From Triatoma infestans (Eukaryota; Arthropoda; Insecta; Hemiptera; Reduviidae), in the NCBI GenBank assembly GCA_011037195.1, contig JAAEAF010003366.1, positions 1-64,000 on the forward strand: a DNA stretch of 64,000 bases. The letters run 5' to 3'. Below are positions 11,470-22,110 of this stretch, piece by piece. Both the position numbers and the translations under genes were made by a program. Every line of letters begins with the position of its first letter. Within the stretch, counting starts at the first letter, position 1. The notes below the pieces were generated by a model. It was not told the origin of the DNA. It made no database searches and worked only from the letters and a program-made list of their open reading frames with translations.

Positions 11470-12110
11470 TAGGTTGTTGCATCGTCTTGCTCGGTTACGC
11501 CTGTAGGGAAAAATTTCCGCGTGCGCCCGCGTTGTCGAACCAGTGATCCTGCTTTCTCCCCCTTTTTAATTCACTCCCACCAATTCTCTGTCGCGTTCAC
11601 GTATTCTCTCGCGGCTCCGGACGTTGGTTTCCCCTCCACAGCTACCCCCTTTTCTGTGGTTGATCTTCCCTTTTTATTCCCTTGTGGTTGGTTTGGCTCG
11701 CTTCACGTGCGTATGTGTATATTTGTTCCCTGCCACATCATTAGATTTCACCGCCTCCACGGGTGTATTGCGTTTACAACACAGGTCTTTCATCTCTGCC
11801 CCCAACCAGCTTCTGCGATGTGTACTCGAATCAACGAACGCACGATTCCGTACCGCTTCATTCACCATTTATCTTCCCCGCTCTTTCATTTCATACTCAC
11901 CCATACACGAAAATATTCACACATATACACAGCTTCCTTTATACCCTTTTACGCTTCCTAGCGTCTTTCACAGCTTCTCCGGCTCAACATACGCTTCTCA
12001 TTCATCATAACCGCATCTTCAAGGTACACGAATTAAAATTTATTACCTTGTTAATGTGCTTCATTAAGGCACTCTAACATTCCGAGTTCACGCCTACGCG
12101 TGAACACGGG
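11470..12110. other. GC-richer stretch, possible decayed repeat
   Basis: C- and T-rich on the plus strand with overlapping long frames (11521-11961, 11624-12010). These appear to be compositional, because the predicted peptides are low-complexity Ser/His/Phe-rich and show no family motif. Base composition differs sharply from the surrounding spacer, so it is probably inserted. I cannot name it. Confidence 0.35.
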
Positions 12111-12254
12111 GAAAAAGAAAGTAATAGGTATAGTGAAAAAAGTTATCTGTTTCTGTTCCACTAGAGAAAAAAGTATAAAACAGCTGTTCACAAAGAGTAC
12201 TCATAGTACAGTTTGTAAACACCAGATAGGAGCGCTATAGCGGAATTAAGAGAC

Positions 12255-12721
<467 letters not shown>

Positions 12722-12746
12722 ATTCTTTTGTTACAGACATACCTTT

Positions 12747-12782
12747 CAACGGCCCTTTTCAGGGCCACCAAAAATATCACTT
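12747..12782 (+). terminator. Histone 3' stem-loop and downstream TCACT motif (H2A)
   Basis: GGCCCTTTTCAGGGCC at 12751-12766, TCACT at 12777-12781, 10 nt past the stem. Confidence 0.95.
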
Positions 12783-12784
12783 TA

Positions 12785-13295
12785 ATTTTTGTGATAGGCG
12801 CCAGGTTGTTGGGCATTCCGTATCACTAGTTGGCAATACTTATAATAGTAGTGGATTAGACTGTAATGGAGTTGACTTCAGCTTACGCCTCCGCGACCCG
12901 TAAAGGTCTAGTGTGGTTCCCCAGCGATCATGTAGCACTACTGCCTGAAACATTGCAACCACTTCATCGTGTATCTTTAATATTGTAAATAAAAATATTT
13001 TGAATTTATGCGCTTTCTTCTATCAATTTATCCTACCGTTTTCTTTCCATCTCTATTTGGTGATATATATTTTTTTATATATCATTTCTTAATGTCTTGT
13101 GTATCTCCATATACTTATTTTTGAGCCAAAAAAAAATAATAGGTCAGCAGCATCTCTGGACAGAAGGAGAAACTACCCGCCTAATTTTATTTGTTGAATT
13201 AAATCACCTGGCTACTAAACGCAACTCTTAATATATCATGGTCCCTTTTAAAGATCATTTATACCGTCAGGCAAGACACGAGAGGTTCTTATGAC
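12785..13295. other. Spacer, unassigned
   Basis: A less AT-rich patch at 12800-12970 ends near an AATAAA-like sequence and may be a repeat fragment. No gene is recognised. Confidence 0.35.
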
Positions 13296-13390
13296 TATTC
13301 TAGTCATCCAAAGATGGGCGAACGCCCGAAACCGTTCGATGATCACAAAATGAAGCAGGCTATAACGGAAAATGTCTCTGATGTACATTT
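13296..13390 (+). repeat. Hammerhead-like repeat B, decayed copy
   Basis: Positions 13305-13341 retain the CATC/GATG outer helix, the GGGC-GAAC-GCCC hairpin and GAAA, but the CUGA core reads CCAAAGA and the cleavage triplet reads GTTC. The downstream sequence CACAAAATGAAGCAGGCTA and TGTCTCTGAT is shared with the other family B copies. It is probably inactive. Confidence 0.6.
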
Positions 13391-13399
13391 TTACTCGGT

Positions 13400-14395
13400 T
13401 TTTAGCTGTTTTTTCCCCTTCCAATAAAAGAATAATAGTACAATAGCTTGCGTAGCTATTATTTCGGAGTTTGGCACTACTCGTGAAGTGAAACGCAATA
13501 CTGGATGAAAGAATGGTTGAAGAAGAGAGATTAATATTCTCATTTAGTACTTATGAAGGAAATTAGCCTCTGCGATGTTGAAGATTTCAAGAACTACTTT
13601 CGAATGATGAACCTACCTTTACCTTTAACAAACTGTTACAGATGGTTGAACCATTTTTGAGAAGACAGGACAGACATATGAGAGTTAAGTGTTAGGGAAA
13701 GATTAGCCTTAACCCTGAGGTACTTGGCCACAGGAAGCAATTTTGAAGACGAAGTTTTCATCATAAAGTCCCGAACAACTATCAGCAAAGTTGTAATAAA
13801 AACCTGTGACACCTTCATATATGTCCTACAAGACTGAAAACATTACAATCACCTTTAAAAAATGTATGAAGTTTTATTTTAATACAAAATCTTTCCCAAA
13901 AACTTCCACTGGATCGTGTTTTGAACTGAACTGTAATGAAGGGACTATTTAATTGACTATACGAAATGTATGTTAATCAGAAAAATAAGAAGATTAAAAA
14001 ATTGCCATCTTTAAAAAATGCATAATTGAAGTTTTATTTAAATACATAAATTTCCAAAGTACCTTTGTAAGGTATTGTATACTGTTGTTAGGTTAGTTTC
14101 AACGTTGTATAAAACTACTGAACTGAGTATTAATGGAAATAATGGCGCGCCCCTAAACGGTCAATATCCCCTCCAATTTTCAGTATTGATACATGAAAAT
14201 CAGGATTTCATCAATAATCTTATCAATACCAACAGTCAAGACAAGTTTTTACCTTACACGGTAGGGCCGCTTAAGTATTGTTAGTAATTAAACTATTTTA
14301 TTTATTATTACATTAATAAATGTAGTTTGAAATTATAAATAAATATCACACAGATTATAAGCTTGTTAACAGATGGCACTGCTGTGGTTACCGAA
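13400..14395. other. Spacer between H2A and H2A.X
   Basis: AT-rich, with a few short frames (for example 14075-14284) that show no family motif. Nothing firm to report. Confidence 0.45.
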
Positions 14396-14400
14396 GCGAA

Positions 14401-14431
14401 CCAATGAGAGTGCTACAATGGGGTATATAAG
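14401..14431 (+). promoter_or_regulatory. H2A.X promoter: CCAAT and TATA box
   Basis: CCAAT at 14401-14405 and TATATAAG at 14424-14431, 53 bases before the ATG. Confidence 0.75.
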
Positions 14432-14483
14432 AACTCTCAAGCTTCAATACAGTGCATATTGACTATAGAAAATCAACAGTACA

Positions 14484-14882
14484 ATGTCTGGTCGTGGCAA
14501 AGGTGGGAAATCAAAAGGGAAGGCAAAAACTAGATCCTCTCGAGCTGGTCTTCAGTTTCCGGTTGGGAGAATCCACAGATTGCTTAGAAAAGGAAACTAT
14601 GCCGAACGTGTTGGTGCAGGTGCTCCCGTTTATTTGGCAGCCGTAATGGAATATTTAGCCGCGGAAGTGTTAGAGTTGGCGGGTAATGCTGCACGTGATA
14701 ACAAAAAGACAAGAATAATACCACGTCATTTGCAGTTAGCAATTAGGAACGACGAAGAACTGAATAAATTGCTCTCTGGTGTAACAATAGCTCAAGGAGG
14801 TGTCTTACCAAATATTCAAGCTGTACTACTCCCTAAAAAGACTGAAAAAGGTAAAGGTGGCCATGCTTCACAAGAGTACTGA
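14484..14882 (+). CDS. H2AX: Histone H2A.X-type H2A with C-terminal SQEY
   Basis: 132-residue H2A, identical to the canonical H2A at 12347 through residue 122 and then extended by [10 protein letters not shown]. The last four residues fit the SQ(E/D)-hydrophobic motif whose serine (here Ser129) is phosphorylated by ATM/ATR-type kinases at DNA breaks, the defining mark of H2A.X. The gene nevertheless has the same intronless structure, TATA box and histone stem-loop as its replication-dependent neighbours. In Drosophila the SQ motif sits on the separate H2Av gene; here it sits on a cluster H2A. The functional assignment rests on the tail alone, but the tail is unambiguous. Confidence 0.93.
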   Translation: MSGRGKGGKSKGKAKTRSSRAGLQFPVGRIHRLLRKGNYAERVGAGAPVYLAAVMEYLAAEVLELAGNAARDNKKTRIIPRHLQLAIRNDEELNKLLSGVTIAQGGVLPNIQAVLLPKKTEKGKGGHASQEY

Positions 14883-14900
14883 AGTAATATTGCAAAATTT

Positions 14901-14934
14901 TAACGGCCCTTTTCAGGGCCACAAATTGTCACTG
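14901..14934 (+). terminator. Histone 3' stem-loop and downstream TCACT motif (H2A.X)
   Basis: GGCCCTTTTCAGGGCC at 14905-14920, flanked by TAAC (not CAAC) and ACAA. TCACT at 14929-14933, only 8 nt past the stem, the shortest spacing in the cluster. Confidence 0.92.
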
Positions 14935-14939
14935 AATGC

Positions 14940-16080
14940 TATCAAATCTGCCCAATTGTAGAAGTATTTGAAAGTCTAAATTTTGCTTATTCTATATTCA
15001 ACTAGAAATACATCTTAATTTGCACCTGAATAAAATGTACTAATAGACGTAATTGCACATATACTTGGTAAATTGTGAATTTTTGTTTTGCGTAATGTTT
15101 TTATATGTATTTATTTTAGAATAAAGTGTAAAAGGTATTCAATTTTCATACAATAAAGAAACTTTTGTATGCAAAATCTTTTTTTTTAGTGTTATCTGTA
15201 TATCTTCGTTACAGATATACAAAGAAATGGTTTTCTAGGATTAAGACAACCTCAGTGCTCAAACCTCAGCTTAAACCCTAGTTGGTACAATTTTAAACCA
15301 AATATTTAATTTATAGAAAAATTAAATAAAAAAAAAAACCTTTTTAAACCAAATTTTGTTGATAAAAATAGATTTAAACGAAAAATCAATAAAACAAAGA
15401 GCAAGAAAATTTTCTATAGGCTTAAAGCCTATAAAACTGCCTATCACATTTTTAAAAATGTCCAAGATGATTCAACTTTTTCCATATGTGCAACAAATTA
15501 TTGTCGAGATCAAAATCTACCACTGCGTTTTAAATTAGATATATAAATAATATATATATAAAATTATTTAGTTCATTTTCTAAACTCTTTTTAGTTTTTG
15601 GTTGAGGTTTTCCTTAAAGCTTAAGAAATATATTGTTATAACAATATAAATCTTAAACTATGGATTATATTGCCGAGGGGATAAATTAACTAAGATGCTG
15701 CTGGAAATTAAGTTTAGCATTCGTAATAATGGATTTGACAAAATATATATTTTTTGTACAAAACAATAGCTTAAGGGTGGGCTGATTGTTTTTGCTTTCT
15801 CATATTTTTAAGTTTATAACTATTATGCTTTAAAGTAAAATTTCGATCCCTTGTTTTAAATCGGAAATATACTTTTTGAGGTCCCCAAAGTGGTTTTTAG
15901 AAAATATTCTAGCGACGCGCATAAAATTGGATCTTGACTAAGATTGACACCGTAATACGTTTTTCTCACACCTTACATTTTATTTGAAACTTTTTTTCAG
16001 AAAAATTACTTATGTACTAGTTAAAACTTGTTCATGAAAAAAACTACTATTATCCCGCAAGTTTAACAGCTTTAGGTATT
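14940..16080. other. Spacer between H2A.X and H1
   Basis: AT-rich and convergent between two histone genes. No gene or clear repeat recognised. A short perfect palindrome around ATTGTTATAACAAT occurs near 15640. Confidence 0.45.
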
Positions 16081-16081
16081 C

Positions 16082-16118
16082 AAGTGATAAAAATTGGTGG
16101 CCCTGAAAAGGGCCGTTT
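16082..16118 (-). terminator. Histone 3' stem-loop and downstream TCACT motif (H1)
   Basis: On the minus strand the stem-loop is at 16099-16114 and TCACT at 16083-16087, 11 nt past the stem. Confidence 0.93.
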
Positions 16119-16129
16119 ATTTGAATAAT

Positions 16130-16690
16130 TTATTTTTTCTTTAACGCTGCTTTCTTAGTTTTTTTAGCAGATTTTGGTTTCAAAGGCTTGACAGACGGTG
16201 TTGTAGATTTTACACCTTTCTTCGGTTTTGGCACCTTAGGAGTTGTAGGTGGTTTCTTAGTTTTCTTTGAACGTAAAACATTCTTCCTCGGTGTTACAGA
16301 TTTCTCCGACTGCACTGTACGTTTATTAACTGTCCTTTGGGTTTTTGAACTTTTCCTTTCAGCTCCAGAAGAAGCTAGTTTAAACGAACCTGATGCGCCT
16401 TTGCCTTTGGTTTGCACCAACGCACCATTATCAACAGCTGACTTGATGTACTTCCTTATGTGAAAGGAAATTTTTTCGGCGTCAATGAAGTACGTGTTAG
16501 ATATGTATTTCTTTATTGCTTGCAAGGATGAACCATTGTATTCTTTTAAATCTTTGATTGCTGCAGTAACCATCTCCGAAGTTGGAGGATGAGTTGATTT
16601 CTTAGAGGCCTTCTTCTTTTTAACTTTCACAGGCTTGGTAGCTTGCTCCACAGTAGGGACAGATAAGTCAGCCACTGCTGTTTCAGACAT
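16130..16690 (-). CDS. H1: Linker histone H1, paralogue a
   Basis: 186-residue linker histone that binds the nucleosome dyad and linker DNA. I place the start at the ATG at 16690 (MSETAVADLS) because the 30 residues upstream in frame are not H1-like and lie inside the promoter region. The winged-helix globular domain runs from about residue 38 to 112 (THPPTSEMVTAAIKDLKEYN through KGKGASGSFKL), followed by a Lys/Ala/Pro/Thr-rich tail ending ALKKK. It is intronless with a stem-loop. It differs clearly from the H1 at 34301, both in the globular domain (EYN for ERG, YFIDAEKISFHI for YNVDSEKMSLFI) and in a shorter tail, so the two are distinct paralogues and not recent copies. Confidence 0.95.
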   Translation of the reverse strand: MSETAVADLSVPTVEQATKPVKVKKKKASKKSTHPPTSEMVTAAIKDLKEYNGSSLQAIKKYISNTYFIDAEKISFHIRKYIKSAVDNGALVQTKGKGASGSFKLASSGAERKSSKTQRTVNKRTVQSEKSVTPRKNVLRSKKTKKPPTTPKVPKPKKGVKSTTPSVKPLKPKSAKKTKKAALKKK

Positions 16691-16772
16691 GTTAAAACGA
16701 TTTATCTGTATCACACAACCAGTAAAATACTGTAACCAGAGACCGGATTGCTGAAGTGAAAATGCTATAGAA

Positions 16773-16789
16773 CGGACCATAACGTAGAC
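16773..16789 (-). promoter_or_regulatory. H1 promoter element, 17 nt shared by both H1 genes
   Basis: CGGACCATAACGTAGAC on the plus strand (read GTCTACGTTATGGTCCG toward the gene) occurs 83 bases upstream of this ATG and again without a mismatch at 34979-34995, 61 bases upstream of the other H1. The flanking promoter sequences are otherwise diverged. Confidence 0.7.
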
Positions 16790-16799
16790 AGCAATGTTT

Positions 16800-17715
16800 A
16801 ATATCCTTGACTGGCAAGAACGCTTTTTCCAGTGCTTCTATTTCAAAATTTTAATTTTTTTAATTAATGTTTTCTACAGTTTTTCGTCTATATGAACAAA
16901 ATTTTACATAAAATGCGTGTAAAACTTTAGTTTGGTGATAATTTCTTCCCATGTTTTATCTAATTTGAAGCATAATGTGGAATTATAATACCTGAGGATT
17001 TCATTTTTCGATGATGTCTAGTAATTAATACATGTTTATTTATTATTTTTAACTGTATTTAACTGCTTTCAATCTTCAGCAGTAACCTAAATTATCTCTA
17101 GCATTAGCAAAATCTAAATTTTTACTTTTCCAACTTACAATTAATTGAAATTAGTGCATTTAAGTATTTGTCACCTGCACATTCCTGGTGAGATGGGTGG
17201 AGACACTGAATTTGTTCTTTTTTACACATTTTGTGATAAAATAAATAAATAGATAATAATGAAATACTAAATACAATAAAATAGAGAAATAAATAAAATT
17301 TTCTCATTTGTTACAAAATTTCTTCTCTAAATTTCAATTATATAGTTACCCAAGTTAAAAGCGAAATCATATTTACTGAGTTTATGGACATGTTAACAAA
17401 TGGAACTTGTTTAAATTATATCTATTTATCTCATCAAATTAATATGCTTGTTATAGGTAAAGTGTGCTTTGGTATATAGTATACTTTTTCTAAGACCGTA
17501 ACCCTTGAGACTGTCATTAGTTATAGAAATATTGCTAATTTTGTAAGTTTTGTATTGTTATTTTAGTTTAAAATTATTTTTATATTATCTATTTACTGAT
17601 TTAGAAACATGCAGCACATTCAGAAAATATTGACATACTGGTATGGATCTACTACGCAGTTGTGGTTCACTGAACTATAACATTTTGTGGCTAACATACG
17701 AGTATTAGTAGTAAT
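16800..17715. other. Spacer, nothing recognised
   Basis: AT-rich stretch without a convincing coding frame or a clear repeat boundary. Confidence 0.45.
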
Positions 17716-17717
17716 CT

Positions 17718-18135
17718 GCCTGCTACACTAACCGCCAACGGCTCTTTTCAGGGTCACCGACTAATATAAACGTTTCTTTTGTTTTTCAAACTTTTCATTT
17801 CCCAATGCTTGCAGATTTGTTTCTGCTGCTATTTGCTCAATTTCATCATTTCTGCCCTTAGTATATATTATTGATATAGCAGTTAATATGTAAAATAGAC
17901 TGGCCATCCACTTTTTAAACATTTGAAATTATTCTTTTAACCAATAACGTTAGTGCCGACGATTTACCAAATTTCAGCGTTTGTGCTGTAAAATTGACAG
18001 ATATTGACGATTAACTGTTCGTCGTGTTTGAAAACCAAAGCTCTTCATATAACCATCATGAATGGGGCTGGCATTAAACTGCTTGCTACACTAACCGCCA
18101 ACGGCTCTTTTCAGAGCCACCGATTAGTGTACACA
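17718..18135 (+). repeat. Spacer repeats with two histone-like stem-loops
   Basis: GCTACACTAACCGCCAACGG starts two units 363 bp apart. The first contains GGCTCTTTTCAGGGTC (17740-17755, paired with two G-T wobbles). The second contains GGCTCTTTTCAGAGCC (18103-18118, fully paired, with the C-G pair of the histone stem replaced by T-A). Between them, 17900-18040 matches the array at 5545-5690. The CAAC before and ACC after the stem are as in true histone ends, but no histone gene is attached and TCACT is missing. Confidence 0.65.
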
Positions 18136-18184
18136 TCATTTTTTTTTTCATTGTTGCAGTGTTGTACCGATCACCGCTTATTGC

Positions 18185-18585
18185 TTACGTTTCCATTTCA
18201 ATTGTAACCCCTGCGCTCCTCGCAGAGGCTTCCTCACGTTCCCGAGCTGCAGGGAGCGACCGATACCCTCGATTGCGCCGTTCAAGCTAGGCATCTAGCT
18301 AAAAAACTCCAGGTAGCGCAAAACCTGAAGTCGCATCATCTTCTGGTGCGCACAGTGCATCTCTTCCTAGACATCATTTACTCCACGTGAGTGGGAGACT
18401 GCCATCCGCCCCCTTTCTTATGGCTTCCACCACCCGATGTTGCTTCCGAAGGATCACTAGTTCCCACAGCTTCTCATTGACGCCCACGCGCGCTTGCTGC
18501 ACGCGGAGGCGCCTGCTACTCATGCCTACTTACGAAGGTATTATTGGACAGTAGACGGGTAGTGCGCATCGCATCGGCTCATGTA
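18185..18585. other. GC-rich fragment, probable decayed transposon
   Basis: Composition jumps to GC-rich. Minus-strand frames contain phrases such as LWELVILRKQHRVVEAIRKG that look like retroelement protein, but they are broken and I cannot name the family. Confidence 0.3.
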
Positions 18586-18735
18586 ATAAATTCTCTTTTG
18601 ATGATGAAGATTTTGTGAAAATGGTAAGAAAACAGATATTTCTAAACAGATCTGTTCAAGAAAGAAACCTACAGATTTGTCAATACTGTTGTGGGTGATG
18701 TGAAGAAAAAATACTGTTACTTTATTATCACTTCT
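18585..18735 (+). pseudogene. Fragment of CYP307-like exon-intron boundary
   Basis: Matches the reverse complement of about 61570-61760: the exon end (DDEDFVKM), its GTAAGAAAA splice donor, part of the following intron, and a second block (CAAGAAAGAAACCTACAGAT). An internal intron piece is missing relative to the 61.6-kb copy. It is a displaced duplicate of the P450 remnant at the right of the window and cannot encode anything by itself. Confidence 0.7.
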
Positions 18736-18739
18736 TTGT

Positions 18740-19380
18740 TATGTTCCTTTATAGAATCTCCCATCCCCACATACGTTAGCTCTAAGTCGGCCTTTCGACT
18801 CCAAATTGAGCGCCCTGCTTTTGATGCAAGTGATCTAGAATTATTTGAAATTTACCCTTCCGGAAATTGAGATGTTAATACTTCCAATGATTTAGTAGTT
18901 TTATCCCAATCACTTCTACTCATTGAATCAATTATTTTTATAAACGCTTCAATAACTGGGTGCTTCACCGAGCCAAGGGTCTGCCGAATCTCTTCCTATT
19001 TTTCCTCCTGTATTCTGGTATCAGTTGATATATTAGTAGGACTAGATTTTAAATTAAATGATTTCTTTCCACGTTTTGGGTGTCTAATTTCGATAGATGT
19101 ACCATTGAGAGACCTGTTAACGTAGGAACCTCTTCCTCGTTGAGACCCTCAAACCTGCTGCTTTTAGCGATTTCTGAAAAATAGTCTCTAACAAAGGGTG
19201 AGTCATACATTGCTTTTTGCTTAACTATTTTATTTTCCTTTATGTACTTTGGATATTTCGCATCCGTTGCAATGTGATTCCCATGGCAGTTAATGCATTC
19301 TATTTTCTCCATATCGCACTGATCTGCATTGTGCAAACCCGTATATAATGGGGTTGATGAAGGAGAGAAATGGTCTGGTT
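18740..19380 (-). mobile_element. Non-LTR retrotransposon ORF1 fragment with zinc knuckle
   Basis: A minus-strand frame at 19049-19336 begins HNADQCDMEKIECINCHGNH and continues into ATDAKYP. This is a gag-type CCHC knuckle (C-x2-C-x4-H) whose last cysteine is lost, following a partial preceding knuckle (DQC). The rest of the frame is acidic and polar with no motif. ORF1 proteins of Jockey- and I-like elements carry such knuckles. No reverse transcriptase is attached. It is a decayed fragment. Confidence 0.5.
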
Positions 19381-19690
19381 TAAATGAATTTACTAAATAT
19401 GGTTAACACTCTATAATATAATAAGTGACACTGACTGCCTAGACTTTACACTTGAAATGATCGAGTAAGGTAGAGTGGTGAAGGGTATGAGACGTAGTGA
19501 TTGGCTGTATGAACTCTGTAGTATGAACTGTCCTCCTATCTGTCTCCCGTCGCTGTATTTATGTGGTTTCTCCCACTCCAGTCCGAGAGAGTGGTCCTGT
19601 CATTTTGTCTCTCACTCTCTGCTATTACATCATCCCCTCTCCTGAACAAATTTTTCATATGTGAAAAATTTGAGCGTGCTGGTGAGTGTA
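19380..19690. other. Unassigned stretch, possible LTR-like sequence
   Basis: Less AT-rich with CT-rich runs (CTGTCTCCCGTCGCTGTATT). It could be retrotransposon terminal sequence, but no second copy is visible in the window. Confidence 0.25.
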
Positions 19691-19960
19691 GCATATCTGG
19701 TTTGGCTAAGAGTTGGTTGCAGCTAGCCTGGGTTGTTGAAACTAGCTAAGTTGATGGAGACTAGCTTTTGATGCAGAAAGCTAGTGATGAAGCTGTTGCG
19801 AGCTAGCCAGTGATGTTGGAAGCTAGCAATGATGATGAAAACTAGCCTATGTTGTAACAGCTTGTGATGGCCTTGTTGAGAACAGCTAAGGATGGTGAAG
19901 CTAGATGGTGATGTTCCAAGCTATCTAGTGATGTTGAAGCTAGCGATGGTGATGTCTTCT
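19690..19960 (+). repeat. Imperfect AGCTAG-based minisatellite
   Basis: The motif (A)GCTAGC or ACTAGC followed by variants of GATGATGAA or GTGATGTT recurs about a dozen times at irregular spacing of 20-30 bases. Non-coding. Confidence 0.6.
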
Positions 19961-20446
19961 TGTGTCATCATAAGGAACGAAGGAGAGAGAGGAAGAGAAT
20001 GATTATAGTCCATGGCAGTAATTAAAAAAAAATGTACAAATCATGAAAAAATTTAGCATAAATCAAGTAGCATAAATAGACAATGAAAATTGTCTTTATG
20101 CTACTTGAATTTGTAAAAATGTTTACATTTTCAAGTTAAATTAATAATTAACATTAGAAAACAAATATTAACATAAATTATTTTCATTTTTTTTTTTTTT
20201 TTGGAATCATGAGCATTAAAAAATATTTATGTTTTAAAAAAAATTATTAACATTGTAAATATTATTTTTTAAATTAAGTAGTTCGTAATATTAACATGGA
20301 AAAATAATTGAAAATTTTTAACATTTTAATAATGAAAAAAATAATGTTTAGTTTACTCAAATTCTAAGGATACTAAAGCTTAAAATAATATTCAATAGGA
20401 TATTTATTTATTATAATAGAATAGGAAATTTATTATTATATCCTAA

Positions 20447-21262
20447 CTAGCTAACCCGGCCACGCTTCGCTGTGGCAGAGTCTGATTTTTAGGAAAGTAA
20501 ACAGAAGTATTACAGTTAACATAGATTCAACAAGAAAACACATCATTCAATTTAACACCCTACTTTGCATTGCTGTGCACTGAAAGGAAAGAAAGAAATG
20601 TTTGAAAGTCTTTTTTTATTGTAAAGCTAGTGAATGGACAACATTTTTTGTTTATCCGTTTTCTGCATAAACATAAAGATCAGATGGTTTACCGACTCTG
20701 GAGCATGCGACATATAATTGCCCATGGAAGAAGCATTCGTTTTCTAAATTCAAACCGCACATTGCAAAGTTTGCCACTGCGCTTTATTGATAGACATAGC
20801 GAACGCAAGGCGTATTAGAAATTGAAGTCGTTTGAACTCGAACGGAGTGAGTGGTATTCGTGGAAGTAGTATGTCTTCACCTTTATGAGGTCCAATGAGA
20901 ATTTTGCTTCAATTAGATTCATCAATTTTTTAACTACTATCGTGTTTCATTCCAGAACTTTGGCTGATTGATGTTTCGGAGCAATATAATTGACACTCCA
21001 ATTTTCAGATTTAGAATGTGAGGCGGTAATCGAGTGAATTATGAAATTCCGTTGGAAAATTCACTACTTCACTTTGGTCCTTCACTTCGGAGTCAATGGA
21101 TTTGTATGTCACTGTTTGACCTGCGATTCTGTTTAGAATGATGTTGTTCATATCGAGTACGTCGACATTTTTAGCCGCTAGAATGGTTCTTCCGCTTAAC
21201 CAAGCGTGATTTTGATAATTTGTTTCGATGCTTTGAAATATCTTGCTACTAATTCGAATCAT
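20447..21262 (-). mobile_element. Helitron 3' end with decayed Pif1-like helicase
   Basis: The minus frame 21262-21011 encodes MIRISSKIFQSIETNYQNHA through ILAAKNVDVLDMNNIIL and VVNFPTEFHNSL, typical of the C-terminal half of the Helitron Pif1-type helicase. After shifts and stops further pieces follow: GEDILLPRIPLTP, FEFKRLQF, then FAMSINKAQWQTLQ, where the normal motif is NKAQGQ. The element ends at a short hairpin (20459-20476) followed, on the minus strand, by CTAG (20450-20447) and a T, the usual Helitron 3' terminus. The Rep domain and 5' end are absent. It is inactive as a coding element, but the terminus is well preserved. Confidence 0.75.
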
Positions 21263-22110
21263 CTACTCCATGATACCTTATAGAATTTTTGGCTATTGCA
21301 TAATTGCATGTGTCCTTAGTTAACTAGTGCTATTACAAATTAAGAACCTTGAAAGTAGTAATGCAAACATTAAAGGGTATTAAAAATTTCATTTAATGGT
21401 TCTCAGCAATATCATAATTATGGATGTAGCAGCATCGAGCTTTAAATCTGCAATTGCAGAGTTAATCAATCTTTTGCCGAGAAAAGAATATGAAGTGCAA
21501 GAAGTAAATGCGATCCTAGATAAAGTAAATTCCTCGGATTGCACATTCATATTACCTGATACAAAGGTAAAATTTTATATTTCTATACTTTTAAAAAAAA
21601 TAATTATACACTAATTTCGTTTTATATGATAATTTTCAGGATGCAAGAAATGCAGTGCACCATTGTTGCCTATCAATCCCTTACGAAATTCACTTTTAGT
21701 TGCAAAGAGTTCAAATTTTATTTCTAATATGATAACAAAACATATAATGGATATCAATGATGTAGATCAATCCTTAATAATATGCTGGATTTGTAATTCA
21801 TTGGATCATTGCGCAGCTATTGCTTATATGGATGTTTTACAACTAAGTGAGGCATTAATTAAAGCTAATCATTCAAGTATAGGAAAGGTAATAGAGATAT
21901 TTACATTAATATGCTGTAAGTACAGTTAATGTGATTTCATATTTTGCAAATTTGTTTTCAGCATGGATCCCAGTTGTATATTTTAATTAAAAATTTAGAA
22001 TGAAATGCGAACATAACAAATCCAAATGATATTAAAGGATTAGCTGTCTGAAAAATTTAGCTACCTATATGAAGATAACCCATCTTCGCCTGCCTAAAGC
22101 TAATTTTGAT
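21260..22110 (+). repeat. Segment duplicated in inverse orientation at 48395-49375
   Basis: Successive blocks match in reverse order on the minus strand of 48395-49375: the intergenic part near 21270-21400, the two exon-like frames, and the block around AGCTGTCTGAAAAATTTAGCT at 22035. Confidence 0.75.
21396..21929 (+). pseudogene. Unknown host-gene fragment, two exon-like frames (copy 1)
   Basis: The first frame gives MDVAASSFKSAIAELINLLP through EVNAILDKVNSSDCTFILPD and ends DTK at a GTAAAA splice-donor-like site near 21566. A TTTTCAG acceptor lies near 21640, followed by a second frame (21663-21929) containing SNFISNMITKHIMDINDVDQ and LDHCAAIAYMDVLQLSEALI, ending at a GTAATA donor. For frame continuity the second exon seems to need a one-base change, so it may be broken. 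I do not recognise the family; the helical composition suggests an alpha-solenoid protein. The inverted copy lies at 48600-49195. Confidence 0.45.

Noticed and set aside
11521..12010. Long overlapping open frames in the CT-rich stretch
   Set aside because: Frames are open on several phases and both strands, with low-complexity peptides and no motif. This is a composition effect and not a gene.
19380..19690. LTR of a second retrotransposon
   Set aside because: No paired copy, primer site or terminal dinucleotides could be identified.
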